A stretch of DNA of 64,000 nt from Bacillus sp. UNC438CL73TsuS30 (GCF_000482325.1 NZ_KI535295.1:1419999-1483998), one strand, 5' to 3'; positions 1-8,781 are shown, numbered from the stretch's first letter. The notes: generated by a model not told the origin, from the letters alone. A program made the numbers and translations.

Positions 1-942
1 AATATCATCATGAGATATATCAACAACCGTGCCCACTTTACCATTGCTGAAATCATGCAAGAATTTAACATCTCTCGTTCAACAGCGATTAGAGATATCA
101 GAGAAATTGAAGCAATGGGGATGCCATTTGTTGCGGAAGTGGGACGGGATGGGGGATATTTTGTCATGAGCAACTCTGTACTACCTACTGTTCGCTTTAC
201 CGATAATGAGGTCAAAGCACTTTTTATTGCGTTTATGGCCACAAGAAATCAACAACTCCCTTATCTAAAGAGTCGTCAGTCTTTAGCTGAGAAATTACTG
301 GGCCTCATCTCAGAAAACCAGCAAGATGACCTTGTTCATTTAAATCAAATCTTGCTTTTTGAAGGGAGCAATCCCAATAATCCCGACCTGCTTGAGCTGT
401 CAGATCTCCCTCATCCTATATTAGAAAAACTCATTCAACTCCTTCTTTTGGATCGCTATTTATTGATTACTATTGAAGAAGAGAAGATGACAAAGTCTTA
501 TCCCATTTATCTCTTAAACCTTTATCGTGAAAAAAGTCTATGGTTAATTGAAGCTTTTGACTTAAAGGGTGAACAGAAGCAGGTTTTTCCTGTAGACAAT
601 CTCACCGATGTCGCGCCATATCCTGTGAAAAAAAGAGTAAGTAAGAAAAAGATTTTAGAGAAACTAAGTAAGAAGGAAGAAGCAGTGAACCTTGTCCTCG
701 AACTTGGTCCAAAGGCGATTGCCCAGTTCAAAAAATACCATCCGTTAAAAGTTTCTATTTCCTATACGAACCCATACCAAACGACAGCCATTCTAAAAAC
801 TTTTATCGATGTTCATCATTCAGAGGAATTGACCGAAATGACGAATTGGCTCCTTTTTTTAGGCACGGATATCAAGATCAGGGAAGTGCCAGAAGAAGTT
901 TTAGAAGGATTACAAGAGAGATTATCCCTATACTGCCCCTAA
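1..942 (+). CDS. WYL-domain transcriptional regulator (5' end off the window)
   Basis: DeoR/WYL-type regulator. An N-terminal winged helix-turn-helix (segment ISRSTAIRDIREIEAMG) is followed by a glycine-rich wing (EVGRDGGYFV) and a C-terminal region like the WYL domain that in this family usually senses a ligand. An ATG lies at 10, but the frame is open through base 1 and the protein begins inside the HTH, where relatives have about 10-15 more residues, so the true start is probably upstream of the window. It converges on a truncated LysR gene four bases away. The target genes cannot be told from the sequence. Confidence 0.8.
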   Translation, partial: NIIMRYINNRAHFTIAEIMQEFNISRSTAIRDIREIEAMGMPFVAEVGRDGGYFVMSNSVLPTVRFTDNEVKALFIAFMATRNQQLPYLKSRQSLAEKLLGLISENQQDDLVHLNQILLFEGSNPNNPDLLELSDLPHPILEKLIQLLLLDRYLLITIEEEKMTKSYPIYLLNLYREKSLWLIEAFDLKGEQKQVFPVDNLTDVAPYPVKKRVSKKKILEKLSKKEEAVNLVLELGPKAIAQFKKYHPLKVSISYTNPYQTTAILKTFIDVHHSEELTEMTNWLLFLGTDIKIREVPEEVLEGLQERLSLYCP

Positions 943-946
943 TATA

Positions 947-1558
947 TCATTCAGCTGAAACAAACTTCAAAAATTCACGAACAGCAGGTGAAGCGTACTT
1001 CTTTTTTTTTGAAATAAATTTTAAATTCCAAGGAATACTTGGATTGACGATGGGAATCGCCTTGATTAAAACTTGGTCGACTTTTTTGGGTTTTGGGAAA
1101 ATCGAAATCCCTAAGTTTTCGCCGATCATTCCACTAATAAAATCCCACTCAGTACTTTCGTAAGCAACTTTTGGACGAAAACCAACTTGTAAGCATTCTT
1201 GAATAATGAGTTCATGAAAACCAAAGTCTTTTTTAAATAGAATAAAGGTTTCATTTTGTAACTCTTTCATTTCCACTTGTTCCCTCTGCGCTAATGGATG
1301 GGAATGATGGACGAAGAGCGACAGTTCATCATGAACAAACGGAATAACATCAAATTCCTTTTCATCCACTGGTAGAATAACTACACCAAGATCTAATATC
1401 CCGTCTTTAACCTTCTGTTTAACCTTTTTAGAATCATTTTCAAAAATCTTTATTTTGATATCGGGGTAAAGATTATTAAATCCTTTAATGATTTTTGGGA
1501 AAAACAAAAAACCAATGATTGGTGGTATCCAGATTTTTATTTTTCCTTTTAAGTGCTA
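947..1558 (-). pseudogene. LysR-family regulator, N-terminal HTH missing
   Basis: Only the periplasmic-binding-like effector domain of a LysR-type regulator remains. The frame is open back to 1558 and carries a segment typical of the start of the effector domain (WIPPIIGFLFFPKIIKGF), then DGILDLGVV and a C-terminal EFLKF. The ~90-residue winged HTH and linker that all LysR proteins need are absent, and an in-frame TAG lies just upstream at about 1559. A TTG at 1507 could start a 186-residue product, but it would not bind DNA by the usual domain. Most likely a truncated pseudogene. Confidence 0.75.
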
Positions 1559-1658
1559 ATCATTTTTGAGCACTAGCACTAAGATAAATTATGAATAGTA
1601 TAACAGCAAGGAATAGGGATTAGTGGGGAGTAACTGGTATACCGAATATTTTGTATTC

Positions 1659-1687
1659 TTGAAAACACTTTCAATTAATGTTATTGT
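1659..1687 (+). promoter_or_regulatory. sigma-A-like promoter of the cold-shock gene
   Basis: TTGAAA at 1659-1664 and TATTGT at 1682-1687 are separated by 17 bp. Transcription would start near 1694 and leave a ~115-nt 5' leader before the csp start codon. Long leaders that refold in the cold are typical of csp mRNAs; the fold itself was not calculated. Confidence 0.55.
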
Positions 1688-1810
1688 ATAGATGAATTAT
1701 TTTTGTTCGGTGTAAAGGATAGTATAAGTTTTAACTTTTCGTCTTGATGATCACTGAGAGCAAGGATAGTAATACATTGTGTGCTGATAGTGCACTAGGA
1801 GGCAACCAAA

Positions 1811-2011
1811 ATGGAAAACGGTAAAGTAAAATGGTTTAATAGCGAAAAAGGTTTCGGATTCATCGAACGTGAAGGTGGAGAAGACGTATTCGTTCATTTC
1901 TCAGCGATTCAAGGTGAAGGGTTCAAAACTTTAGAAGAAGGTCAAGCAGTTACTTTCGATGTTGAGCAAGGACAACGTGGAGCACAAGCTGCTAACGTAC
2001 GTAAAGCTTAA
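1811..2011 (+). CDS. cspC: Cold-shock protein (CspC-like)
   Basis: A complete 66-residue single cold-shock domain (OB fold) that binds single-stranded RNA/DNA and acts as an RNA chaperone in the cytoplasm. RNP1 (KGFGFIE) and RNP2 (VFVHF) are intact, and the C-terminal stretch [15 protein letters not shown] is closest to what I remember of Bacillus CspC rather than CspB or CspD. The ATG follows AGGAGG at 1797-1802. It is monocistronic with its own promoter, long leader and terminator. The paralogue assignment is from memory of family sequences, hence the moderate confidence in the symbol. Confidence 0.93.
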   Translation: MENGKVKWFNSEKGFGFIEREGGEDVFVHFSAIQGEGFKTLEEGQAVTFDVEQGQRGAQAANVRKA

Positions 2012-2025
2012 TTTAGAAACATTTA

Positions 2026-2058
2026 ACAGGCTCTATTTTTAGAGTCTGTTTTTTTATT
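2026..2058 (+). terminator. Rho-independent terminator of csp
   Basis: Stem AGGCTCT / AGAGTCT around ATTTTT, followed by a run of seven T, 15 bp after the csp stop codon. Confidence 0.85.
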
Positions 2059-2075
2059 TTTTCTTAAGAACAAAC

Positions 2076-2106
2076 AAAAAACCCCACTCACGGATGAGTA
2101 GGGAAT
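2076..2106 (-). terminator. Hairpin with T-run on the minus strand
   Basis: CCCCACTCA / TGAGTAGGG pairs across a short loop. On the minus strand the stem is followed by TTTTTTG, so it reads as a terminator for leftward transcription. No intact leftward gene precedes it, so it may be left from a lost gene. Confidence 0.5.
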
Positions 2107-2856
2107 TCCAAAACAGTAAATCAAATGGTAAGAAAAGTATAGCACACAATTAGATAATCTCCTAATTTTTTTCTTCAGGTAGAGTTTAGACTGTAATATA
2201 TGAACTAAGTTTAACTTATAGGGGCTATTTTTTCAGAAACAACAACCATTTTGGTAGCTATCTTTTATTTAACTAAAGTGGCAGTTAAACAAGGATTGAT
2301 TTCAAAATGGACTGTTAAATCCAGAGGAAATTTAAATTAAAGTGTAGAAGTCTATCGATGGGGAAAATTGCTTCATAAAGTGGAGGGTAAATTTCTTTGA
2401 TATAGACAGTACTTTACTTGACTTGACTATGATTACGCAGCGAGGGAAGGGATATTAGATTCTTTCCGAACCAACCATTATCTTCGTTCTTTTACGGAAC
2501 AAAAGGCTATTGAAGTTTAGAAGGAACTTTCTAGCCAATACTTTGGAAAATTTTTAACTAATGAGTTGACATTTCAAGAACAGAAAAGTTGGCTATTTTA
2601 TTGAATAACTCCCTTTAAAACAACTGGATATTTATGTTAAAATACAGATGAGATTCTGAAGGCTTGAACTTAAATCAACTCGCAGTTTAGTTGAAAAATC
2701 AGAGCGTTTGGAATAAACATTATAGAATAGTAAAATCTTTTACATTAACTCTAATTGCTAAATTATAGTCAAGAAATCAATTGCTGAAGAAATGTTTGAT
2801 TGGATAAAAATTGAAAATAAAATATTAATAGACTTTAACTTAAGGAGGCTATCTAA
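2107..2856. other. Gene-free stretch holding decayed coding fragments
   Basis: No intact gene. From about 2212 to 2340 one plus frame reads like the end of a small membrane protein (TTILVAIFYLTKVAVKQG, stop TAA). A second protein-like stretch (2422-2604) is listed separately. From 2605 to the ribosome binding site of the next gene (AGGAGG at 2842-2847) I see only AT-rich sequence. Confidence 0.4.
2422..2604 (+). pseudogene. Degenerate gene fragment of unknown family
   Basis: One frame reads DYDYAAREGILDSFRTNHYL, continues through an in-frame TAG at about 2518, and resumes with KELSSQYFGKFLTNELTFQE to a TGA. Composition and continuity across the stop look protein-coding, but there is no start, no ribosome binding site and no family I recognise. 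Confidence 0.3.
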
Positions 2857-3780
2857 ATGAAGGTATGCTCGTTTTTACCGGCCGCTACCAATATGATCTA
2901 TGAAATGGGACTAGAAAGATATCTGAATGGAGTCACATTTGAATGTCCATCGGATAAACCAAAAGTTGTTCGCATCCATCTCGAGGGACGTAATCTATCA
3001 AGTGCAGAAATTGAAACTTTTGTAACTGAATCATCAAATATGGGAAAAAGTTTATATTATGTGGATATGGAATTATTATCAGAAATAGCACCGGATCTTG
3101 TGTTTACTCAAGATGTATGTGACGTATGTCAAATTAGCACCTCTATTGTTCAAAGAGCCATTGGATCCCTTAAAAAGCAACCAAAAGTGGTACCATTAAT
3201 ACCTCGAAGGCTACGGGATGTATATCAGAATGCACTAACCATTGCAAAGGAGCTAGGAGAAGAAAAGATTGGCCTTGATTACTTAGCTTCCTTACAAAAG
3301 AGAGTACGTGCAATTACTGACAAACTTCGTGAACATCAAGTAGAACCAAAAAGAGTGATGGTTATGGAATGGTTAGACCCCATTTATAATTGTGGGCATT
3401 GGATTCCCGACCAAATCTCTTTGGCGGGTGGAGTGGATATGTTGTCCAATCCTGCAGGTTACTCTGTAGTGACTCCTTGGAAAAAAGTACAACAATATGA
3501 TCCAGAAGTATTGGTTATTGCACCTTGTGGTTTTCAGGTGGAACGATCGATACAGGAAATCGATCAGCTAACAAGTAAACCGGGGTGGGGAGAATTGACT
3601 GCAGTAAAAAACAAAGCAGTCTATCTTGCAGATGCAGATTTCTTTACAAGGCCAAGTACCACATTGGTAGACGGAATTGAGTTACTAGCTGCCCTCTTCC
3701 ATCCACAACTGTTTGAAATTCCAGAAACATGCCTGAAAAAGGTTGTTCACATTTCAGATACAGAATTATCATCGGTGTAA
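2857..3780 (+). CDS. BtuF/FecB-fold binding protein without signal peptide
   Basis: A 307-residue class III substrate-binding fold, as in cobalamin/iron-siderophore binding proteins: N-terminal SFLPAATNMIYEMGL matches the start of BtuF-like domains, and LAGGVDMLSNPAGY and the C-terminal DGIELLAALFHP are typical. There is no signal peptide or lipobox, so it is probably cytoplasmic. No ABC transporter genes are adjacent. A CDVC pair near residue 91 is a possible metal or thiol site. The ATG follows AGGAGG with good spacing. The ligand is unknown; annotated relatives are usually called cobalamin-binding protein, which I treat as a family name. Confidence 0.75.
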   Translation: MKVCSFLPAATNMIYEMGLERYLNGVTFECPSDKPKVVRIHLEGRNLSSAEIETFVTESSNMGKSLYYVDMELLSEIAPDLVFTQDVCDVCQISTSIVQRAIGSLKKQPKVVPLIPRRLRDVYQNALTIAKELGEEKIGLDYLASLQKRVRAITDKLREHQVEPKRVMVMEWLDPIYNCGHWIPDQISLAGGVDMLSNPAGYSVVTPWKKVQQYDPEVLVIAPCGFQVERSIQEIDQLTSKPGWGELTAVKNKAVYLADADFFTRPSTTLVDGIELLAALFHPQLFEIPETCLKKVVHISDTELSSV

Positions 3781-3926
3781 GTGATAATTTCTCATCAAGG
3801 ATTTAGCGGGTTTCCTCTAGTAAAAAATCAACATTAAGCTTTAACATAGCCATAGTTTAAGAGAAAGTGGTTTTGCCGTAGATCGAACCTACTGTTTAAT
3901 AAATTTAAGCCTTTTATTCCATAATC

Positions 3927-3960
3927 GGGCGCTTTTCTTGAATAAGAAGGCGTCTTTTTG
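3927..3960 (+). terminator. Rho-independent terminator
   Basis: GCGCTTTTCTT / AAGAAGGCGT hairpin followed by CTTTTTG, about 150 bp after the binding-protein gene. Confidence 0.65.
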
Positions 3961-3990
3961 TATTGTACTGGATTCTGGAACAACACTTTG

Positions 3991-4050
3991 TGGCAGCTTT
4001 TTCTTATTGCGCTAAAGGGGCAGGTTAGCGGAAGAAGGAAATAGAAAATA
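3991..4050 (+). repeat. Dispersed repeat, right part only
   Basis: TGGCAGCTTTTTC followed by the right arm GCTAAAGGGGCAGGTTAG and GAAGAAGG. The left arm is not recognisable. Confidence 0.7.
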
Positions 4051-4099
4051 AAGGTAGAATTTATTTAAAGGATTGAAATAGTTAATTGGGAGTTAGAAG

Positions 4100-4231
4100 A
4101 TGAAAAATAAAAAAAGAAATAGAGACGGCTTTATTAAAGATACCCTAATTGAGTTTATATTTGAAGTGGTTTGGAACATCTTAATGTTTATACCAAGAAT
4201 GATAATTCGCTTAATAGGGAACTTTTGGTGA
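4100..4231 (+). CDS. Small conserved-looking membrane-associated protein (43 aa)
   Basis: The ATG follows GGGAGTTAGAAG. The product has a basic N-terminus (MKNKKRNRDGF) and a hydrophobic C-terminal half (FEVVWNILMFIPRMIIRLIG) that could lie in or on the membrane. The composition is that of a genuine short Bacillus protein. I do not know a function. It stands alone between a repeat and a gene remnant. Confidence 0.55.
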   Translation: MKNKKRNRDGFIKDTLIEFIFEVVWNILMFIPRMIIRLIGNFW

Positions 4232-4387
4232 AATAGTTAGTCGAAATAGAGCTAATGAGGGCGATTGCAATAAGAGCTGTCGTTTTTACAAACAAGACAG
4301 CATTCCTGTAATAAATGAACTGTAAAAGGATAGGTTTGTGAATAAACGTAGTGGGTTGCTTGGAAGGTTCCGAAACCACTTCCTCCA

Positions 4388-4680
4388 TTGGAGTACTATG
4401 CTACGGTTGCAACATGTCTATTCATCGCAGAAGTGACAGACAGATGGACAGATAGATACAGCCTATATGAATTCTGGGTAAGAAAATACATTGATCTACC
4501 TACAACCTTTATGATTTTATTTATCTATGCTCCTGCTGCTGTTATCATGATAAGCTGGTATCCATTCAATGGCAGTTGGAATTAGAAAATTACGTATATT
4601 CTGGTATGGTCAATCTTTTCTAGCTTCTATGAATGGACATATTTAATAAAGCACATGCTTATTTTGTTTATGAACGAAGA
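4388..4680 (+). pseudogene. Membrane protein remnant, nonsense codon and 3' truncation
   Basis: A membrane-protein frame (DLPTTFMILFIYAPAAVIMI) stops at a TAG at about 4583 but continues in the same frame with KITYILVWSIFSSFYEWTYL until it runs into a dispersed repeat at 4681. It resembles the small multi-pass family (CBO0543-like) I also suspect for the gene at 55.5 kb. The 5' part is missing too, so it is a fragment bounded on the right by the repeat. Confidence 0.5.
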
Positions 4681-4786
4681 GATTGTGAAGGATTGTACTT
4701 AAGCTAGCGGGTGCAAGAATTAAAAATCGGAGCTGCTATATTGGTGGCTTTTTTATTCGGCTACTGAAGCAGTTGAAGAAGGGAAC
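4681..4786 (+). repeat. Dispersed repeat, complete copy
   Basis: Left arm GATTGTGAAGGATTGTACTT then AAGCTAGCGGGTGCAAG; central T-tailed hairpin GAGCTGC..GGTGGCTTTTTT; degenerate right arm ending TTGAAGAAGG. Confidence 0.8.
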
Positions 4787-4852
4787 ACTTTAAAAAAAAC
4801 AATACGCAATAAAAATGGTGCTTCACAACAGTGAAAGCACCTAAATTACGCT

Positions 4853-5323
4853 TTAATCCCAGATACGGATTCTTGGAACACCTGTGGTTCTTAAATAATC
4901 TAATAACTGACCAGTATGAACAGATTCGTGATACGCAATGCGTAGGAGCATATCCCCCAGGTCTCTTATGTATCCTGCATCAGAACGGTCAATCTTAATA
5001 TTTGTTAAGTCTTCTTCAGAAAATGATCTGATTGTATTTATGAATTGATTACGATAGGGTTCGGCAAATTCCAATTCTGAATTTACAGAAGTAAAAGGTC
5101 TGTTTTCAAAAGGGGAATTAAAAACGGATAAACTTCCTTGATTTTTAAGTGCCAGGTGATAATAATGTTCGCTTTCCAGTACGTGCCTGACCATTTCCAA
5201 ACAATTCATTGCTTCATTATCTGGCTTCCAATCTAGTTTTTCTTCAGGAATAGATCTCCAGACTTTTATGCTTCTTCTTCTAACTTCATTTAAGTTTAAA
5301 ATAATTAATTCAATTGAATTCAT
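4853..5323 (-). CDS. DinB-family protein (putative metal-dependent hydrolase fold)
   Basis: A 156-residue four-helix-bundle protein of the DinB/YfiT superfamily. Histidines at the expected metal positions are in HVLESEHYYHL and in AYHESVHTGQLLDYL. I start it at the ATG at 5323, which has AAAGGAGGAG eight bases upstream; the ATG eight codons earlier has none. Family members include thiol transferases and DNA-damage-induced proteins, but the substrate cannot be inferred. Monocistronic, between two repeat copies. Confidence 0.85.
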   Translation of the reverse strand: MNSIELIILNLNEVRRRSIKVWRSIPEEKLDWKPDNEAMNCLEMVRHVLESEHYYHLALKNQGSLSVFNSPFENRPFTSVNSELEFAEPYRNQFINTIRSFSEEDLTNIKIDRSDAGYIRDLGDMLLRIAYHESVHTGQLLDYLRTTGVPRIRIWD

Positions 5324-5410
5324 AAAAGCTCCTCCTTTGATAAGCATATTTTAATTATACACGAATGGACGTTCGTGCCAATCTGAAGGAGGAATATTTT
5401 ACAATATTTA

Positions 5411-5510
5411 GTTGTACTTTATACGAACGGTGCAAGAAAAAAGGTGCTGCGATTTAAAGGAATGTATCATTGTTGTTGAACTAACGGTGCAGGTTAGCGG
5501 AAGAAGGAAT
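5411..5510 (+). repeat. Dispersed repeat, degenerate full-length copy
   Basis: Left arm GTTGTACTTTATACGAACGG then TGCAAGA; right arm ACTAACGGTGCAGGTTAGCG then GAAGAAGG. The central hairpin is eroded. Confidence 0.65.
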
Positions 5511-5529
5511 ATTTTAATGGGGGATATTT

Positions 5530-5784
5530 ATGAATACCAATGAATTAAGAGCATGGGCAGAAAAACATGACGTAGAAAAGAAAACAATTAATTGTTTTTG
5601 GGAGGCTATAAACTCTTATGAACAGTATTATTGTTACTTGGAGCTGCTACTGCATGCTCAAATGCTAGTCCAAAAACGGAAGACCCAAACACCCAGCAAA
5701 CCGATGATGGTTCTCACAAACGATGGTTCTCAAAGCACAATGGAAATTCTGGTCAATAAGGAAATTCATTTGTCATTCATGTAG
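5530..5784 (+). CDS. Hypothetical protein (84 aa)
   Basis: The ATG follows GGGGGAT. The N-terminal half (MNTNELRAWAEKHDVEKKTI) is charged and helical; the C-terminal part (after about residue 45) is basic and low in complexity and looks less like folded protein, so the reading frame may have shifted near there. No recognised domain. It follows a repeat right arm by 20 bp and is followed by a strong terminator. Confidence 0.45.
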   Translation: MNTNELRAWAEKHDVEKKTINCFWEAINSYEQYYCYLELLLHAQMLVQKRKTQTPSKPMMVLTNDGSQSTMEILVNKEIHLSFM

Positions 5785-5814
5785 GTAATCTTTCAGTTTT
5801 TTTATAATTCAACA

Positions 5815-5871
5815 GAAAAAAGCTGACTTCAAAAGGGGACAATTTAGTCTTTTGAAATCAGCTTTTTTTAC
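5815..5871. terminator. Strong bidirectional terminator
   Basis: A long stem (AAAAAGCTGACTTCAAAAG pairs with CTTTTGAAATCAGCTTTTT), A-run on one side and T-run on the other. It lies between the 84-aa gene and the convergent stress-protein gene and can serve both. Confidence 0.85.
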
Positions 5872-5905
5872 AGTATGACTATCCAATTTTAATCACTGAC
5901 AATGA

Positions 5906-7039
5906 TCATTTTTTCTTATTTTTTATTTGATTTTTATTTTCCTCTTTCGAAGAATTTTCGTTACTGTGGATTTCTTCTTTCACATTAGCTACTGTAATAG
6001 GTACTTCACTTTCACTTTCATTTATAACAGTAGAACTTGTTTTTATTCCGTTCGCTTCCATCTTATTATTTGAAGATACTTCTGGTTTGTTTTTCTCTCC
6101 TTTAACAACTAGGGATCCTGTGCGTTTTTCGCGGGTTTCTTCCTTTTTCTCCTCTTTCATTATGCTTTCAATGTCGGGATTTCCTTCCACTATTAAAATA
6201 TTTGGGCTTTCCTTTATAACTTCTTCTTGCCCAATATCAGCCTTCAGCAAAGTCACTTCTTCCGTAACCGATGGGGCAGAACGTTCCACAATTCGAGCTT
6301 CTTCTTTTTTAATAATATCCTGTACTTGCTTTGTTTCTTGAAGTTTTCGTTTGCCTACAATCACTTCTTCAACCACTACAGGTCTTTTCGTTACTTCTAT
6401 TCGTTCTTCCGTTATAGGAATACGAATGATTTCATCCTCTGTAAATGCGCTGCCATCATACTTTCCATCAGTGACCGGACGGCGCTCTATATATACTTCT
6501 TCACGTAAAAGTGGTACATAAACAGTTCGCTGTTCTTCAACTATTTCTTTTTGGAGCTGTAATTCCCCGACTTGGACACGCTCTTTTATAATATCAAGCT
6601 TTTCTTCACGAAGTCGGACAGCTGTTGTTTTTTCGGTCTCAATTTGATCCTCATAAATAGGACTATTGTATGTTTCATACGTATCAACCAGCAAAATCAT
6701 TTTGCCATTATTTATTTCCTTTTCACACTGTTTTGCCGTAAAAACTGGTAGTCCCCTCTCAATAAGCCTGCTGGACATGGCGTTTGACGGGCCTCCCCCC
6801 ATTCCTACCGTCATCAAGGAAAAAAAGCTTTCCATCATGACACCAGCTAAGCTACTCACTTGTATATCCGCTTCCACCAAAACACCAGTTTGAGAAGTGA
6901 TTGATGGTATGTCACTTCGATATTTTGCCACAACCATCATATCTGTTTCTCGATGCCCCTGACGTTTCAAACCTTCAATCGCATACAAGACTTCTTGCTC
7001 TGAATAAAATGCTCCAACGATTCGTTTTTCCATGCTCAT
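5906..7039 (-). CDS. YflT-domain + YsnF/DUF2382-domain general stress protein
   Basis: 377 residues. The N-terminal ~110 residues (IVGAFYSEQEVLYAIEGLKR) form a YflT (GSP17M) heat-induced stress domain. From about 130 the repeated charged pattern REEKLDIIKERVQVGELQL and EERIEVTKRPVVVEEVIV marks a DUF2382/YsnF domain. The last ~90 residues are a low-complexity tail rich in Glu, Lys, Ser and Asn. Both domains occur in sigma-B-controlled proteins of unknown mechanism. The start ATG has GGGAGG nine bases upstream. A sigma-B-like promoter lies 64 bp upstream. An IS3-family element sits just beyond the promoter. Confidence 0.85.
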   Translation of the reverse strand: MSMEKRIVGAFYSEQEVLYAIEGLKRQGHRETDMMVVAKYRSDIPSITSQTGVLVEADIQVSSLAGVMMESFFSLMTVGMGGGPSNAMSSRLIERGLPVFTAKQCEKEINNGKMILLVDTYETYNSPIYEDQIETEKTTAVRLREEKLDIIKERVQVGELQLQKEIVEEQRTVYVPLLREEVYIERRPVTDGKYDGSAFTEDEIIRIPITEERIEVTKRPVVVEEVIVGKRKLQETKQVQDIIKKEEARIVERSAPSVTEEVTLLKADIGQEEVIKESPNILIVEGNPDIESIMKEEKKEETREKRTGSLVVKGEKNKPEVSSNNKMEANGIKTSSTVINESESEVPITVANVKEEIHSNENSSKEENKNQIKNKKK

Positions 7040-7102
7040 ACTACCATGCCTCCCATAATGTACTAACGCAGTAAAAAAATTACATCGAAGTCTATAGAAT
7101 GT

Positions 7103-7128
7103 CTACCCGAGTACTCTTGACTTGAAAC
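7103..7128 (-). promoter_or_regulatory. Sigma-B-like promoter
   Basis: On the minus strand GTTTCA (7123-7128) and GGGTAG (7103-7108) are separated by 14 bp, close to the sigma-B consensus GTTTAA-N12-14-GGGTAT. It points into the YflT/YsnF gene, the class of gene usually under sigma-B control. Confidence 0.6.
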
Positions 7129-7234
7129 ATTTGCTAGAAGATATGATAAACACAAAAAACCCCGTCAATCACACTTGGGAGTTGAACTGCACCCGAATTG
7201 TTAGACACATCTAATAATGGAGGTGTAGTTTTTT

Positions 7235-7756
7235 ATGACTAAATTTACCTTAGAACAAAAATTAGCTGCCGTTGAAGAATATCTCCAGGGCGAAAGGTCA
7301 CAAAGAAGTATTGCGAAAAAGATAGGTGCGAACCACAAATCTCTTCAAACATGGATAGCTCAATATGAGGCAAATGGTGTTAATGGATTTATTTCTGGAT
7401 ATACAAATTACTCGGTGGAGTTTAAAATGGACGTAATCAATTATATGAACGAAAAAGGGACGTCTGCTTTAGAAGCTGCCACGGTTTTTAATATTCCAGA
7501 TCCATCTACCATTTCAAAGTGGGAAAGGATTTTCGAAGAATATGGTATAGACGGCCTTCAATCGAAAAAACGGAGGCGTCCATCCATGAACAAAGATATT
7601 AATAAAAGACCGAATAAACAAGTACCTGCCGAAGGATCAGTTGAGGCTTTACAAGCTGAAGTCGAATATCTTCGAATGGAGAATGCTTACCTAAAAAAGT
7701 TGAATGCCTTAGTTCAGAACAAGGGGAAATCACCAAAAAATACAAGGCTCAAGTAG
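7235..7756 (+). CDS. IS3-family transposase OrfA (DNA-binding half)
   Basis: 173 residues with two helix-turn-helix segments near the N-terminus (QRSIAKKIGANHKSLQTWI, and a second around residues 70-100) and a C-terminal leucine-zipper-like coiled coil (AEVEYLRMENAYLKK) used for multimerisation in IS3 elements. ATG follows AATGGAGGTG. A -1 frameshift at 7693-7699 near its end joins it to OrfB. Confidence 0.93.
   Translation: MTKFTLEQKLAAVEEYLQGERSQRSIAKKIGANHKSLQTWIAQYEANGVNGFISGYTNYSVEFKMDVINYMNEKGTSALEAATVFNIPDPSTISKWERIFEEYGIDGLQSKKRRRPSMNKDINKRPNKQVPAEGSVEALQAEVEYLRMENAYLKKLNALVQNKGKSPKNTRLK
7693..7699 (+). other. Programmed -1 ribosomal frameshift site of the IS
   Basis: A-AAA-AAG in register with orfA codons (CTA AAA AAG). 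After slipping back one base the frame stays open from 7699 through the orfB GTG at 7783 to its stop, giving the OrfAB transposase that IS3 elements need. Confidence 0.85.
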
Positions 7757-7782
7757 TCTATGAACTAAGGAATGAATTTTCG

Positions 7783-8595
7783 GTGAAAGCACTTGTTACA
7801 CTAGCTGAAATCCCACGCAGTACCTACTATTACTATGTAAAAAATCTTAATAGACCAGATAAAGATGCTGAACTTAAAACCTTAATTCAGTCTATTTATG
7901 ATGAGCACCAAGGTCGTTATGGATATCGGCGTATTCGGGATGAATTAAGAAATAAGTGTATTAAAGTTAATCATAAAAAAGTACAAAGAATCATGAATGA
8001 ATTAGGCTTGAAAAGTCTAGTACGTATGAAAAAATATCGTTCTTATAAGGGGAAAGTAGGCAAAGTTGCACCAAATATATTAGATCGCAACTTTAAAGCT
8101 GAAAAACCGAATCAGAAATGGGTAACGGATATCACTGAATTTAAATTATTTGGTGAAAAGTTATATTTTTCACCAATCCTAGATTTATATAATGGTGAGA
8201 TCATTACTTACACAATAGGCTCCAGACCAACATATTCCTTAGTATCGACAATGTTAAATAAGTCATTTGAAAGATTAAGAGAAGAGGATGAACTGCTTAT
8301 TCATTCTGATCAAGGTTGGCATTATCAGATGAAAAAATATCGTAATGCCCTAAAAGAACACAATATAACACAAAGTATGTCACGTAAAGGTAATTGTTAT
8401 GATAATGCAGTTATTGAAAACTTTTTTGGAATTATGAAATCTGAATTCCTTTATCTAAACGAATTTGAAAGTATAGAGCATATTAAACAGGAACTTGAAA
8501 AATATATCTATTACTATAACAACAAGCGTATTAAGGCAAAATTAAAGGGCATGAGTCCGGTACAATATCGAACTCATGCCCTACAAGTTGCATAA
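7783..8595 (+). CDS. IS3-family transposase OrfB (DDE catalytic half)
   Basis: An rve-type integrase core with the DDE triad visible: first Asp in WVTDITEF, second in IHSDQGWHY, Glu in DNAVIENFFGIMKSE. The N-terminal HTH_21 region (GRYGYRRIRDELRN) is also present. An isolated GTG opens at 7783, but the active form is probably the frameshift fusion with OrfA. The frame has no disruption, so the element may still be active. Confidence 0.93.
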   Translation: MKALVTLAEIPRSTYYYYVKNLNRPDKDAELKTLIQSIYDEHQGRYGYRRIRDELRNKCIKVNHKKVQRIMNELGLKSLVRMKKYRSYKGKVGKVAPNILDRNFKAEKPNQKWVTDITEFKLFGEKLYFSPILDLYNGEIITYTIGSRPTYSLVSTMLNKSFERLREEDELLIHSDQGWHYQMKKYRNALKEHNITQSMSRKGNCYDNAVIENFFGIMKSEFLYLNEFESIEHIKQELEKYIYYYNNKRIKAKLKGMSPVQYRTHALQVA

Positions 8596-8693
8596 GAGTA
8601 ACCGTCTAACTTTTCGGGGTCACTTCAAGTTGACGAGTTTTCCTCTATTTCCACGTAATCGAAATATTCCTTAGTTAAATTCATCTTGTTGCA

Positions 8694-8746
8694 ACAGCTC
8701 TTTTTTCTTGTTCCACTAACGGGAGTTTAGTTGAATAAGAAAATGG
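8694..8746 (+). repeat. Dispersed repeat, right part only
   Basis: CAGCTCTTTTTTCTTGTTCC then right arm ACTAACGGGAGTTTAGTTGA. It lies 65 bp beyond the IS3 element. Confidence 0.6.
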
Positions 8747-8781
8747 AAATTTTTTTAAATTAATACCTTGTATTATATAGT

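Larger units (their letters stand above)
7183..8627 (+). mobile_element. Intact IS3-family insertion sequence (IS150-like, 1445 bp)
   Basis: Terminal inverted repeats: the left end starts TGAACTGCACCCGAATTG and the right end reads, inverted, TGAAGTGACCCCGAAAAG; 19 of the first 24 positions match. The 3-bp target duplication AGT is present on both sides (7180-7182 and 8628-8630). The element carries orfA and orfB with an A6G slippery site. Length, TG..CA ends and 3-bp duplication agree with the IS150 group. Matching duplication and intact frames suggest recent insertion. Confidence 0.95.

Noticed and set aside
4188-4388. A 66-residue minus-strand reading frame with a hydrophobic stretch
   Set aside because: No ribosome binding site and its end overlaps the well-supported 43-residue plus-strand gene.
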